Origin: Rhodobacter sp. | Lineage (GTDB): Bacteria > Pseudomonadota > Alphaproteobacteria > Rhodobacterales > Rhodobacteraceae | Length of the DNA stretch: 34,257 nucleotides | Direction of reading: 5' to 3' | NCBI GenBank assembly: GCA_022340385.1 | Contig: JAJDOB010000013.1 | Coordinates: forward strand, 1 to 34,257 | In this document: piece after piece, positions 17,213 to 24,600 of the stretch | Layout of the letters: each line of letters opens with the position of its first letter | How positions within the stretch are numbered: position 1 is the stretch's first letter | Position numbers and translations under genes: made by a program | Notes under the pieces: model-generated | What the model was told of the DNA's origin: nothing | The model's input: the letters and a program-made list of their open reading frames with translations, nothing else | Database searches by the model: none

Positions 17213-17237
17213 GTTCCCTTATGTGGAACGTCATTCC
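17213..17237 (+). promoter_or_regulatory. Tripartite operator-like motif, site C (ThDP enzyme / cupin-EutA operon)
   Basis: GTTCC (17213-17217), 7 bases, GGAAC (17225-17229), 3 bases (GTC), ATTCC (17233-17237), then ATTT. The inner part reads TGGAACGTCATTCCA, a clean inverted repeat. It is the best-formed copy. It lies in the 172-base gap between the divergent ThDP enzyme gene and the double-cupin gene. A TTGACG begins at 17243, 6 bases past the motif, facing the cupin gene. Confidence 0.75.
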
Positions 17238-17242
17238 ATTTC

Positions 17243-17273
17243 TTGACGCAACCGGCGCTGGCGGGCACATAAT
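17243..17273 (+). promoter_or_regulatory. Candidate sigma-70 promoter of the double-cupin operon
   Basis: TTGACG (17243-17248) is followed after 19 bases by CATAAT (17268-17273), or after 17 bases by the weaker CACATA. The -35 box directly follows operator C. An activator bound there would sit at the class II position, while a repressor could also block polymerase. The start codon at 17305 leaves a short leader. Confidence 0.5.
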
Positions 17274-17304
17274 GGCGGCAAGCAAACCGGGGGAGAGTCG
17301 GGCA

Positions 17305-18513
17305 ATGCCGCATGACATGGAAGGTGCCGTTCACTGGCATGAACCGACGCGCGGCGAACGCGCGGGCTACGGCCGGTTCGGACAGCCGCAATCCGATTAT
17401 GACCGGTTCATGGAGGCCGAGAATATCCCGGTGTTTCGCGGAATCGGGATTCGCACCGTGTTCGACCTGGAACTGGCCGACTGGCCGCGCATGGGCGGTC
17501 GTGGCAGTTACATCCAGTTGCACGGGACCGAGGGCAAATGGGGGCAATATGTGGTCGAAGTGCCCGGCGGCGGCGCGCTGAACGCGGAAAAGCACCTGTA
17601 TGAAGAGATTTATCTGGTCGCCAAGGGGCGCGGCACCACCGAGGTCTGGCTGGAAGAGAGCGGCAAGCGCCATGTCTTTGAATGGCAGGAAGGCTCGTTG
17701 TTTTCGATTCCGGTCAACGCATGGCACCGGATCGTCAACGCGACGGGCGAAACGGCGCTGCTGATCGGCGGGACGACCGCGCCCAATCTGATGAACCTGA
17801 TCGGGGATGCGGATTTCCTGTACAACTGCCCCGGTGAACTGGCCGGGCGGTTCACGGCTGCGGATGATTTCTATCAATACAAGGAATCGCTGGAACCCGA
17901 CCCGATCCGCGGTCTGGCGATGCGGCGCACCAACATGGTGCCCGACGTTGTCAATTGCGATCTGCCGCTGGACAATCGTCGTTCGCCCGGCTGGCGCCGG
18001 GTCGAGCCGTTCATGACCGGCAACAAGTTCTACATCTGGCTGGGCCAGCATGAGACCGGCAAATATTCCAAGGCGCATGCACATACATCCGCCGCCGTTC
18101 TGATCTGCATCAAGGGCAAAGGCTATACCTATACCTGGCCCGAGCGCGCGGGCGAGACGCCGTGGCAGGATGGCAAGGGCGATCTGGTCGAACGGCTGGA
18201 TTACGAACAATTCGGCATGGTCACGGCGGCCCCGGGGGGCGAACGCTGGTATCATCAGCATTTCAATGCCAGCGACGGACCGTTCCGGCTGAACGCGTGG
18301 TTCGGGCCGAACCATCCGACGATTGCCACCGGTCTGCCACCGGGGGCCAAGCAGATCGACTATACCGCGATGGATGTGACCGAGGGCGGCACCTCGATTC
18401 CCTACTGGATGGAAGACGACAGAATCCGCGCCGAATTCGAGGCGCTGCTGGCCGAAACCGGCGCCACCAGCCGGATGGACCCGGCGCTTTATGTCCGGCC
18501 CAACGAGGAATGA
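17305..18513 (+). CDS. Two-domain cupin protein of unknown function
   Basis: A 402-residue protein with two cupin barrels. The N-terminal one (about 80-156) has AEKHLYEEIYLVAKGRG with His97 and Glu101, and His141 in the second motif. The C-terminal one (about 240-335) has KAHAHTSAAVLICIKGKGY, with His258 and His260 but Ala in the usual Glu position, and WYHQHFNAS with His317/His319. The size and bicupin form recall ring-cleaving dioxygenases (gentisate type) or oxalate decarboxylases, but I cannot assign a reaction. The motif HQHFNA recurs in both single cupins at 31554-32767. The ATG at 17305 follows a GGGGGAGAG ribosome site; the frame is open further upstream but runs across the operator. 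First gene of a five-gene operon, overlapping the EutA-like gene by 4 bases. Confidence 0.85.
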   Translation: MPHDMEGAVHWHEPTRGERAGYGRFGQPQSDYDRFMEAENIPVFRGIGIRTVFDLELADWPRMGGRGSYIQLHGTEGKWGQYVVEVPGGGALNAEKHLYEEIYLVAKGRGTTEVWLEESGKRHVFEWQEGSLFSIPVNAWHRIVNATGETALLIGGTTAPNLMNLIGDADFLYNCPGELAGRFTAADDFYQYKESLEPDPIRGLAMRRTNMVPDVVNCDLPLDNRRSPGWRRVEPFMTGNKFYIWLGQHETGKYSKAHAHTSAAVLICIKGKGYTYTWPERAGETPWQDGKGDLVERLDYEQFGMVTAAPGGERWYHQHFNASDGPFRLNAWFGPNHPTIATGLPPGAKQIDYTAMDVTEGGTSIPYWMEDDRIRAEFEALLAETGATSRMDPALYVRPNEE

Positions 18514-19988
18514 ACGCATTTGGCCCTGTAAGCGAAGAGACGGACCCCGGCGGGCGGGTGTTCTTTTCGGGTGCGGGGCGGTCACTGATCGAGGAAGACG
18601 AGATCGAGCTGACCTCTGTCGGTGTCGATATCGGGTCGTCGACATCGCATCTGCTGTTCTCGCGCATCACGCTGGAGCGGATGGACACCCGATACGTGGT
18701 CGCCGACCGGCAGGTCATCTTCGCCTCGGACATATTGCTGACGCCCTATGCGGGCGAAAACACCATTGATGCCAGCGTGTTGGGCGGGTTCATCCGGGCG
18801 CAATACACCGCCGCCGGGATGTCGCCGGACGATGTCGACACCGGTGCCCTGATCCTGACCGGCGTGGCGGCGCGGCGCAGCAACGCCCGCGCGATCGGCG
18901 AGATTTTTGCCGCAGAGGCGGGCAAGTTCGTGTCTGTCAGTGCCGGCGACGGGCTGGAGGCGCTGATTGCGGCGCATGGATCGGGCGCGGTGGAACTGTC
19001 GGAAACCGGCGGGCCTGTGGTCAATATCGACGTCGGCGGCGGGACGACCAAGATTGCGCTGTGCGAGGCCGGAGAAGTGCGCGCCTGCACGGCCATCGAC
19101 GTTGGCGCGCGGCTGATCGTGCTGGATGACGCGGGGCGCATTGCGCGGCTGGAGCCGTTCGGCGCGCGGCATCTGGTTGCGGCCGGTGTGGTGGCGGGGC
19201 CGGGCGATGAACTGACGGTCGCGGACCGTCGGCGGGTGGCCGATGGCATGGCGACGCGCGTGCTGGCGGCGGTGCGGGGCGACGCGCAGGACGGGTATCT
19301 GCGCCTGCCGCCCCTGACTGCCAAACTGTCCGGCGCGCGGGTGGTGTTTTCGGGGGGGGTGTCGGAATTCATCGCGGCGCCGGGCGGCGTGTCGGATGAT
19401 CTGGGGCCTCAACTGGCAGAGGCGTTGCGCAGGCGCATTGCCGCATGGGCGTCGGATATTCGGCCCGCGCGCCAACGCATCCGCGCGACCGTCGTGGGGG
19501 CGTCGCAATACACCGTGCAGGTGTCCGGCTCGACCATCTTTCTTGATCCCGAGTCCGCGCTGCCGATCCGGAACCTTGCGGTAATCGCGCCGCAGCTTGA
19601 TCTGGGCGAGGTGATCGACCCCGCCGACGTGGCCGCACGGATCACGGACAGTCTGCGACGGATGGACCTGACCGAAACGCCGGTCGCGGTGGCCATTCCC
19701 TGGACCGGGTCGGCCACCTATGCGCGGCTTGCCGGATTGGCCAGGGGGCTGGTGACGGGCCTGCGCGCCCATCTGGATGCCGGCCACGCCCTGGTCATGG
19801 TCATCGACGGCGACATCGGCGGGGTGCTGGGGATGCAGGCGCGGACCGAGGAACATGTACCCGGCGCAATCGTTTCGATTGACGGCATCGCACTGGCAGA
19901 TTTCGATTTCATCGACATCGGCGAGATCATTCGCGCCACCGGGGCGGCCCCGGTTGTGGTCAAATCGCTGCTGTTTCCGACGGAGTGA
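18510..19988 (+). CDS. EutA-like ATPase (ethanolamine ammonia-lyase reactivating factor family)
   Basis: A 492-residue ASKHA-fold ATPase resembling EutA, which in enteric bacteria reactivates adenosylcobalamin-dependent ethanolamine ammonia-lyase by exchanging damaged cofactor with ATP. Nucleotide-binding loops are visible: VGVDIGSSTSHLLFS (phosphate 1, 38-51), VNIDVGGGTTKIALCEAG (phosphate 2, 171-188) and VFSGGVSEFI in the adenosine region. The N-terminal segment with VFFSGAGRSLIEEDEIELTSVG precedes the ATPase core. No eutB, eutC or other B12 enzyme is in this window. It is locked between a cupin gene (ATGA overlap) and a TTT system (tctB follows after 7 bases), so its partner is probably encoded in this regulon or elsewhere. 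The family call is fairly secure; the role is not. Confidence 0.82.
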   Translation: MNAFGPVSEETDPGGRVFFSGAGRSLIEEDEIELTSVGVDIGSSTSHLLFSRITLERMDTRYVVADRQVIFASDILLTPYAGENTIDASVLGGFIRAQYTAAGMSPDDVDTGALILTGVAARRSNARAIGEIFAAEAGKFVSVSAGDGLEALIAAHGSGAVELSETGGPVVNIDVGGGTTKIALCEAGEVRACTAIDVGARLIVLDDAGRIARLEPFGARHLVAAGVVAGPGDELTVADRRRVADGMATRVLAAVRGDAQDGYLRLPPLTAKLSGARVVFSGGVSEFIAAPGGVSDDLGPQLAEALRRRIAAWASDIRPARQRIRATVVGASQYTVQVSGSTIFLDPESALPIRNLAVIAPQLDLGEVIDPADVAARITDSLRRMDLTETPVAVAIPWTGSATYARLAGLARGLVTGLRAHLDAGHALVMVIDGDIGGVLGMQARTEEHVPGAIVSIDGIALADFDFIDIGEIIRATGAAPVVVKSLLFPTE

Positions 19989-19995
19989 GACCAAG

Positions 19996-20508
19996 ATGAC
20001 CCAGAACGAAACGGTGCCCCGCAAGATCAGGTCGATCTGGCCGCCGCTGGTGCTGATGCTGGCGGCGATCGGCATGGTGATCTGGGCACAGGATTACGGG
20101 CGCGGGTCACGGCTGATGCCGACGGTTGTCGGTTCGTTGACGGCGGTGCTTTGCGTGCTCGACCTGCTGTCGCGGCTGGATAACGGCCTTGGTGCGGCCC
20201 TGCGCCTGGCGCTGGGTGCGGATTTCCGCAACCGAGAGATGTCGCACGATCCGGCGCTGCGCGCGGAACTGGGGATGATAGGCTGGATGGTCGGCTTCAT
20301 CGTGGTGATGCTGGGCATCGGAATCCTGCCGACCGTTCCGCTGTTCATCGCCGCCTACATGCGGTTGCAGGGCAAACGGTCGTGGACCAGCGCGATCCTG
20401 TCGGCATTGCTGGTGTTCGGCTTTGTACTGCTGGTGTTCGAGATACTGCTGGGCACGACGCTGTATCGCGGTGTTCTGTTCGATCCGAAAGGTTTCGGTG
20501 CATGGTGA
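19996..20508 (+). CDS. tctB: Tripartite tricarboxylate transporter small membrane subunit (TctB family), second system
   Basis: A 170-residue membrane protein with four hydrophobic segments (about 13-28, 37-52, 88-113 and 124-149). The C terminus reads FVLLVFEILLGTTLYRGVLF, matching the end of TctB proteins. It is only 7 bases after the EutA-like gene and 72 bases before the second tctC. Here tctB comes first, unlike the tctC-tctA-tctB order of the first system. The ATG at 19996 has a GAG-containing ribosome site (CGGAGTGAGACC) upstream. Confidence 0.85.
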   Translation: MTQNETVPRKIRSIWPPLVLMLAAIGMVIWAQDYGRGSRLMPTVVGSLTAVLCVLDLLSRLDNGLGAALRLALGADFRNREMSHDPALRAELGMIGWMVGFIVVMLGIGILPTVPLFIAAYMRLQGKRSWTSAILSALLVFGFVLLVFEILLGTTLYRGVLFDPKGFGAW

Positions 20509-20580
20509 GCACCGAAGACAACCAGAAATCGCACCCTTCCGGGGCAAGCGATCCAACACCCAACATGGAGGAGAAATGAT

Positions 20581-21531
20581 ATGCTGAAGACTTTGAAACA
20601 CGGGCTGATCGCTGCCGCAGCGCTGGCGGTCAGCGCCGGGGCCGCAATGGCCGAATGGCCGGACAAGCCGATCAAGTTCATCGTCGGCTACAGTCCCGGC
20701 GGCGGGTTTGACGCCTACGCGCGCGCGCTGGCACCGGAACTGGAAAAGTCGCTGGGTGTCGAGGTTGTGGTGGAAAACGTCCCCGGCGCGGGCGGCCAGA
20801 AGGGCGCGGCGACGATCTATCGTGCCGATCCGGACGGCTATACCATCGGCATCTGGAACATTCCCGGGCTGACGGTGCCGCAACTGCTGGGCAAGGCCAA
20901 CGGGTTCGACCTGAACGACGTGACCTGGCTGGCGACACTGGGCAACTCGCGCTACGCACTGGCGGTGAAGGCCGACAGCGAATACCAGAAGCTGGAAGAC
21001 CTGTGCAGCCTTGGACGCCCGTTCAAGCATTCCGACACCGGCCCCGCCTCGACCAGTTCGGTCACCGCCTATATCGCGATGAACCTGATTGATTGCCCGA
21101 TCATCAATGTGACCGGCTACAAGGGGTCCAGCGACACCATCGTGGCGCTGATGCGCGGCGAGGTCGACGCCACCATCAAACCGATCGCGTCGCTGAACAA
21201 ATACGTCAAGTCGGGCGATGTGCGCCTGCTGATGACGTTCGAGGATACGCCCAGTGTCGAGGGCGTGCCAAGTTCGGGCGAGGCCGGGTATCCGGACTTT
21301 TCCAAGTTCCAGGTCGTGCGGGTGATTGGCGGGCCTCCGGGCATTCCCGCGGATATCGCTGCCAGACTGTCGGAAGCGGTCGTTGCCGCGGCCAGTTCGG
21401 ACACGGTGCAGGAATGGTCGGTCAGTTCCAAGCGTCCGGTCGATCCGGTCGGACCCGAAGAGACCCGGGCATTGATGGACGAACTGATGGGCTTTTACAC
21501 CACCTACAAAGACTTGCTGGCACAGAAGTGA
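20581..21531 (+). CDS. tctC: Tripartite tricarboxylate transporter substrate-binding protein (TctC family), second system
   Basis: A periplasmic binding protein of 316 residues. The signal peptide starts MLKTLKHGLIAAAALAVS and ends near GAAMA-E (about residue 24). The mature start WPDKPIKFIVGYSPGGGFDAYARALAPELEKSLGVEVVVENVPGAGG is the TctC/Bug ligand entrance and shares the PGGG(Y/F)D loop of the first tctC. Two Cys (in LEDLCSLG and NLIDCPII) could form a disulfide, absent from the first protein. It starts at 20581 after GGAGGAG. It is about 26 residues shorter than the first system's protein and clearly diverged from it, so the two are not a recent duplication. A strong hairpin follows the stop. 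Confidence 0.9.
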   Translation: MLKTLKHGLIAAAALAVSAGAAMAEWPDKPIKFIVGYSPGGGFDAYARALAPELEKSLGVEVVVENVPGAGGQKGAATIYRADPDGYTIGIWNIPGLTVPQLLGKANGFDLNDVTWLATLGNSRYALAVKADSEYQKLEDLCSLGRPFKHSDTGPASTSSVTAYIAMNLIDCPIINVTGYKGSSDTIVALMRGEVDATIKPIASLNKYVKSGDVRLLMTFEDTPSVEGVPSSGEAGYPDFSKFQVVRVIGGPPGIPADIAARLSEAVVAAASSDTVQEWSVSSKRPVDPVGPEETRALMDELMGFYTTYKDLLAQK

Positions 21532-21540
21532 CCAATCAAG

Positions 21541-21567
21541 CGGGCCGGGGGCGTCGTTCCCGGCCCG
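21541..21567 (+). terminator. Intra-operon GC-rich hairpin after second tctC
   Basis: CGGGCCGGG (21541-21549) and CCCGGCCCG (21559-21567) form a perfect 9-bp stem with a 9-base loop. It lies 10 bases after the tctC stop and 21 bases before tctA. There is no T-run, so transcript stabilisation or partial attenuation is likelier than full termination. Confidence 0.6.
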
Positions 21568-21588
21568 ATCCTGAACAGGTGGGCTGAC

Positions 21589-23079
21589 ATGGGTTTGGAT
21601 GTGCTGTTCGACGCGGTGCTGGCGGTATTCACCAGCGGGTCGGTGATCTATGTGTTCCTCGGCGTTGTGCTGGGGCTGACCTTTGGCGTGATCCCCGGGC
21701 TGGGCGGCACCACGGCGCTGGCACTGCTGATCCCGGTGACGTTTTCGATGGAGTCGCTGGACGCGATGTATCTGGCGGGCGGGGTCATGGGGGCGACATC
21801 CTTCGGCGGCTCGATCACCGCCATATTGCTGAACACGCCGGGCACCGCGCCGAACGCGGCCACCACCTTTGACGGTTATCCTCTGGCCCGGCAGGGCAAG
21901 GCCGGGCTGGCGATCGGGGCCTCGGCCTGCGCCTCTGCCATGGGCGGGCTGATCGGCCTGTTCACCCTGCTGCTGGTGATCCCGGTGGCGCGCGAACTGG
22001 TGCTGGCCTTCGGGCCGGCAGAGTTTTTTCTTCTGACAATTCTCGGGCTTGTCGCCATCGCCGTTTCGGCGCGCGGAAAACTGCTGCGCGGGCTGATCGC
22101 GGGCGGCTTTGGCCTGTTGCTGGCCTTCGTCGGATCGGACACGGTGTCGGGCGAATTGCGGTTCACGCTTGGCACCGATTACCTGTGGGACGGTATCCCG
22201 CTGGTGCCGACGCTGACGGGCATGTTCGCACTGAGCCAGATGATCGAACTGGCGCTGAAGGGCGGGTCTGTTGCAGGCAACGCGGATGCAGCCAAGCAAA
22301 GGATTTCCGGCGTCTGGGAAGGCGTCAGGGCGGTGTTCGTGAACTGGCCGACGCTGCTGCGCGGGTCGGCAATCGGGACGATTATCGGCGCGATTCCGGG
22401 TCTTGGCGGCACGGTGGCCTCGTTCATCGCCTATACCTCGACGGTCCAGACCTCAAAAAATCCCGAGAGTTTCGGCAAGGGCAATATTCTGGGCGTCATC
22501 GCGCCGGAATCGGCCAACAACGCCAAGGATGGCGGGTCGCTGGTGCCGACGGTGGCCTTCGGCATTCCGGGCAGCGCCGAAACCGCGTTGTTCCTCGGCA
22601 TTCTGGTGCTGCATGGCATCGACCCCGGCCCCTCGATCCTGCTGGACAACCAGCGCGAGGTCTATGGCCTGATCGTGGCGCTGACGCTGTCGGCGGTGGG
22701 GGCCTCTGTGATCGGTCTGATCTTTTCGCGCTGGCTGGTGATGATCACCCATATCAACGTGGATTTCCTGGTGCCAGTCGTGGTCGCGGTCTCGCTGACC
22801 GGGGTCTATGTGCTGGCCGGAAAACCGGGCGACGTGATGCTGGCGATGATCATGGGGGTGATCGGGTATCTCATGATCCGGTTCGACTATCCGCGCCTGA
22901 CGCTGGTGATCGCGCTGGTGCTGGGCGAGACCTGCGAACGCTCGTTCCACCAGACCCGGATGATCTCTGACTACGACATGATCGGATTCATGGCGGCGCG
23001 CCCGCAATCGCTGATCCTGATCGTGCTGATCGTGCTGACGCTGCTGCTGCCAAGTTTGCGCCGGGTGAAATGGCGGTAA
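21589..23079 (+). CDS. tctA: Tripartite tricarboxylate transporter large permease (TctA family), second system
   Basis: A 496-residue membrane permease with about 11-12 segments and the TctA signatures GLTFGVIPGLGGTTALALLIPVTF, LLNTPGTAPNAATTFDGYPLARQGKAG, GTIIGAIPGLGGTVASFIAY and PESANNAKDGGSLVPTVAFGIPGSAETALFLG. It is closer to the family norm than the first system's permease: it keeps the GLGG and FGGSITAILLNTPG forms, where the first has GLSG and QGGGLTAILFSTPG. It is the last gene of the cupin-eutA-tctB-tctC-tctA operon; a 369-base gap follows. Translation starts at 21589 with a weak AGG site upstream (AACAGGTGGGCTGAC). Confidence 0.93.
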   Translation: MGLDVLFDAVLAVFTSGSVIYVFLGVVLGLTFGVIPGLGGTTALALLIPVTFSMESLDAMYLAGGVMGATSFGGSITAILLNTPGTAPNAATTFDGYPLARQGKAGLAIGASACASAMGGLIGLFTLLLVIPVARELVLAFGPAEFFLLTILGLVAIAVSARGKLLRGLIAGGFGLLLAFVGSDTVSGELRFTLGTDYLWDGIPLVPTLTGMFALSQMIELALKGGSVAGNADAAKQRISGVWEGVRAVFVNWPTLLRGSAIGTIIGAIPGLGGTVASFIAYTSTVQTSKNPESFGKGNILGVIAPESANNAKDGGSLVPTVAFGIPGSAETALFLGILVLHGIDPGPSILLDNQREVYGLIVALTLSAVGASVIGLIFSRWLVMITHINVDFLVPVVVAVSLTGVYVLAGKPGDVMLAMIMGVIGYLMIRFDYPRLTLVIALVLGETCERSFHQTRMISDYDMIGFMAARPQSLILIVLIVLTLLLPSLRRVKWR

Positions 23080-23448
23080 GGGGTATTGGCCTTGCGCATT
23101 AGTGACCGGAAGAACCCGCAGCATTGAACTGGCGCTAGGCGGACGCGTTGGACATGCGCTTCGATCCGCCTTCTTGGGGCGCTCTGGCCCGCCTGTGCCC
23201 CGGCCAACGCCGCAAGGATCCGCGCAGGGGAAGTCCTCGGCGATTGTGTCGACCGGAATCCCCGGCGTGAACAATATCTTCTTCACGGCCGCGCACACTT
23301 TCCGGATGAGCTTGCGCCTTTCGACTCGCACAGAATTCGTTTCCGTCCGTAAATTAAAAACTTTACGCGCGTAAATAAATTTGCTACATGTTCCATCGAA
23401 CAAGGGTGTCCGGCGCTTTCGATTCCGGAGAAAAATTGGAACGCAACG
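23080..23448. other. Intergenic region, 369 bp, with lacI promoter at its right end
   Basis: It lies between the second tctA and the LacI gene. The right third is AT-rich and holds the LacI-type palindrome and a candidate promoter. The left part has no gene I can support. On the minus strand, around 23220-23330, a frame reads ERRKLIRKVCAAVKKIL then GIPVDTIAEDFP. This faintly resembles a 4-oxalocrotonate tautomerase fragment, but it has no start, ribosome site or catalytic Pro1. I see no clear terminator after tctA. Confidence 0.45.
23362..23375. promoter_or_regulatory. LacI-family operator O1 at the lacI promoter
   Basis: TTTACGCGCGTAAA is a perfect 14-bp palindrome centred on CG, as LacI-family operators usually are. 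Its left half doubles as a -35-like TTTACG (23362-23367), with TACATG 17 bases further (23385-23390), so a bound repressor would block the regulator's own promoter. A near-identical copy precedes the polyol-binding protein gene. Confidence 0.75.
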
Positions 23449-24474
23449 ATGGAACATCGGAAAATCCAGACGATGGAGGATTTCGCTTCGGTCAGCGGCA
23501 TATCCCGTCCGACGGTGTCCAAGTATTTCAATGACCCGGAAAGCGTTCGGAGCACCACCCGCGAGCGCATCGAGCACGCGCTGAAACGGTACGAATACAC
23601 TCCCAATATTTTCGCGGTCAACCAGAACAGACGGCTGACCAAGAACATCGGGGTCATTGTGCCCTATCTCGCTGACCCGTTCTTCGCCGAGATGGCCAGG
23701 ATGATCGAACGGCGCTGCATAGATGCCGGATATTGGCCGATTCTGTTCAGCTCTCACGGGCAACGGCAAATGGAGATCAACGCGCTGGAGACGCTGCGAT
23801 CGCTTAAACCGGCCGGCGCGCTGATGGCGCCGCTGGGGCGCACGTCGGACCTGGAAGAGATCAGGAAATTTGCCGATGATGTGCCGACCGTCGCGTTTGA
23901 CAGCAACCAGGAGATCGGTGAAGCCTTTGTCGGTTCTGACAATTTTCAAAGCATCGGCCTGATCGTGGATTACCTGTGCCGCACCGGAGAGCCGCCCTGT
24001 TTCTTTGAAATGCCGCCGGTCAACCCCAATGCCATCAAGCGCCGCAAAGCCTATATCGAGGCGATGGAGCGACTTGGGCACACGCCTGAAATCATCCATG
24101 TCGGCGGGCATAGCTGGGAATTCGAGTTGATGGGGCTTGAAGAGGGCAAGCGCCTGATTTCGGAACGCAAGCTGCCGTCAAATACCGTGCTTTGCAGCAA
24201 CGACCGCATCGCGATCGGACTGCTGGCCGCCGCATATGATCAGGGCCTGCGCGTGGGGCGGGGGCCGGGCTGCGCCATGCGTATCGCCGGCCATGATGAC
24301 CACCCGTGGTCGCGCTATACCTGTCCGCCGCTGACAACGGTGTCCCAGGACTATTCGGCAATCGTCGAGCGCAGCGTGGAGAAACTGTTTGAAATAATGA
24401 ACTCGGGCTGCAAGGCCGAATCGCGCGAAGAGACCCTTTTCGAGGGGAAGTTAGTTTTGCGGCTGTCGGCCTGA
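23449..24474 (+). CDS. LacI-family transcriptional regulator of the polyol operon
   Basis: A 341-residue repressor-type protein. The N-terminal helix-turn-helix reads TMEDFASVSGISRPTVSKYFNDPESV, with the hinge region following (about residues 8-65). A periplasmic-binding-protein-like sugar sensor domain begins NIGVIVPYLADPFFAEMARMIERR (from about 66) and includes VLCSNDRIAIGLLAAAYDQG and RIAGHDDHPWSRYTCPPLTTVSQD. It probably responds to a polyol such as sorbitol, mannitol or arabitol. Two palindromes of the same sequence flank it, one at its own promoter and one before the binding-protein gene. The start at 23449 is chosen for the TGGAA ribosome site 7 bases upstream; an ATG at 23473 would cut into the region just before the helix-turn-helix. 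Confidence 0.92.
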   Translation: MEHRKIQTMEDFASVSGISRPTVSKYFNDPESVRSTTRERIEHALKRYEYTPNIFAVNQNRRLTKNIGVIVPYLADPFFAEMARMIERRCIDAGYWPILFSSHGQRQMEINALETLRSLKPAGALMAPLGRTSDLEEIRKFADDVPTVAFDSNQEIGEAFVGSDNFQSIGLIVDYLCRTGEPPCFFEMPPVNPNAIKRRKAYIEAMERLGHTPEIIHVGGHSWEFELMGLEEGKRLISERKLPSNTVLCSNDRIAIGLLAAAYDQGLRVGRGPGCAMRIAGHDDHPWSRYTCPPLTTVSQDYSAIVERSVEKLFEIMNSGCKAESREETLFEGKLVLRLSA

Positions 24475-24513
24475 AAGCGCAACCACAGGAGATCATTGGG
24501 AAAGTACTCGAAG

Positions 24514-24527
24514 TTTACGCGCGTCAA
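24514..24527. promoter_or_regulatory. LacI-family operator O2 at the polyol operon promoter
   Basis: TTTACGCGCGTCAA differs from O1 by one base. A -35-like TTGACT begins at 24536, 9 bases further, with TA-rich candidates for -10 near 24558-24566. The match with O1 supports control of both units by the adjacent LacI-type protein. Confidence 0.7.
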
Positions 24528-24600
24528 AAAATAATTTGACTCGAGCCGATGAAACATTAGTGATTACGTTGTGTCAAACAGCATCCTGGGAGGATTACGG

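Noticed and set aside
20107-22299. Long minus-strand open frame opposite the second TTT system (730 codons)
   Set aside because: Same shadow composition; it crosses the ends of three intact plus-strand genes and the hairpin between them.
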